A DNA stretch of 6,485 nucleotides, taken from Deltaproteobacteria bacterium. Its GTDB lineage: Bacteria; Desulfobacterota; Desulfarculia; Adiutricales; Adiutricaceae. The position numbers were made by a program, and so were the translations under genes. The stretch covers positions 1-6,485 of the forward strand of contig JAIRNQ010000329.1 in assembly GCA_031257955.1 (NCBI GenBank), read 5' to 3'. Positions 6,243 through 6,485 of this stretch are shown piece by piece. The notes beneath the pieces are model-generated. The model ran no database searches. It saw only the letters and a program-made list of their open reading frames with translations, and was not told the origin of the DNA. Position 1 is the first letter of the stretch. Every line of letters starts with the position of its first letter.

Positions 6243-6463
6243 GCTGGCCATAACCCCAGCGCTCAAGTTCCACCCCTGTAAAGGCCGAAACTCTCCAAGC
6301 CCGCTTCGTTTCTTGCCCCGGCCACCCAAGCGAGAATTCTTGGCATAACCCCAGCGCTTAAGTTCCGATACGTCCGACGATAGAACCCTTTGCGCTCAAG
6401 CTTCGCACCCAAACTGGGTTGTTCCAACCCCAGTCTTGGGCATAACCTCAGCGTTCAAGTTCC
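6229..6463. repeat. Three diverged copies of a repeat with about 96-base period
   Basis: A 23-base core beginning CATAACC and ending AAGTTCC occurs at 6249-6271, 6344-6366 and 6441-6463, so starts are 95 and 97 bases apart. The first and second cores differ at one base, the first and third at two. For copies one and three the match extends to 43 bases (6229-6271 and 6421-6463, 38 of 43 identical, both beginning GTTCCAACCCCAGT). Copy two shares only the core plus a few bases. The core contains an imperfect dyad, AAC and GTT arms around AGCGCT. The sequences between copies show no clear similarity. The function is unknown; it may be a dispersed repeat family. Confidence 0.8.
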
Positions 6464-6485
6464 GGCACGGATGGTGGCGGTTCCC

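Larger units (their letters stand above)
6119..6485. other. Gene-free, repeat-rich region downstream of the efflux operon
   Basis: I see no gene with a recognisable product on either strand. The region holds a GC-rich hairpin (6150-6178), an 11-bp tandem array (6199-6242) and three copies of a dispersed repeat (6249-6463). The pump's own frame stays open after its TAA until a TAA at 6251-6253, but in GC-rich DNA such an open run is not strong evidence of former coding. Confidence 0.7.

Noticed and set aside
6229..6463. CRISPR array
   Set aside because: Only three diverged repeats with gaps of about 72-74 bases between cores; the second copy lacks the longer match and there are no cas genes. 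Spacing is far too long for CRISPR.
6229..6463. Integron attC sites
   Set aside because: AAC and GTT arms are present, but the bases before AAC do not fit the RYYYAAC pattern and no cassette genes lie between copies.

Overview
The window reads as a piece of a Gram-negative bacterial chromosome. It encodes a periplasmic adaptor and an inner-membrane pump of the RND (HAE1) type, which work only with an outer membrane. The coding DNA of the two large genes is GC-rich (60-base lines I hand counted fall between 58 and 75% GC), and most genes end in TAA. I cannot assign a phylum from the sequence. All supported genes are on the + strand.

Layout. Bases 1-552 hold the C-terminal three quarters of a type II thioesterase (alpha/beta hydrolase), cut by the left window edge. 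Its last codons lie in an 87-bp tandem duplication (517-690) that keeps the same reading frame. Bases 723-1244 encode a small, unrecognised, single-pass membrane protein with six cysteines outside the membrane. Its DNA is clearly poorer in GC (about 42% over 721-1200) than its neighbours. It is followed by an AT-rich gene-free stretch (29% GC over 1261-1500) that ends at the ribosome binding site of the next gene.

Bases 1533-2888 (RND adaptor, AcrA/MexA type) and 2963-6118 (HAE1-type RND pump, AcrB/MexB type) form a two-gene operon. The adaptor should bridge the pump to a TolC-like outer-membrane channel, which is not encoded here. The adaptor ends in a low-complexity Ala/Pro/Glu tail whose repeat pattern appears to continue past the TAG stop and up to the pump's start codon. 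The pump keeps all proton-relay residues, but most of the phenylalanines that line the AcrB drug pocket are leucine.

Bases 6119-6485 have no convincing gene. They hold a strong GC-rich hairpin just after the pump, a short 11-bp tandem array, and three diverged copies of a 23-bp core spaced 95 and 97 bases apart that may continue beyond the right edge.

A type II thioesterase (usually an editing enzyme of polyketide or non-ribosomal peptide assembly lines) close to an RND exporter is compatible with the edge of a natural-product locus with its own export pump. That link is inference only, because the AT-rich region separates the two. I found no clearly new defence, mobile or RNA system. The most unusual content is the set of repeats at or just after gene 3' ends.
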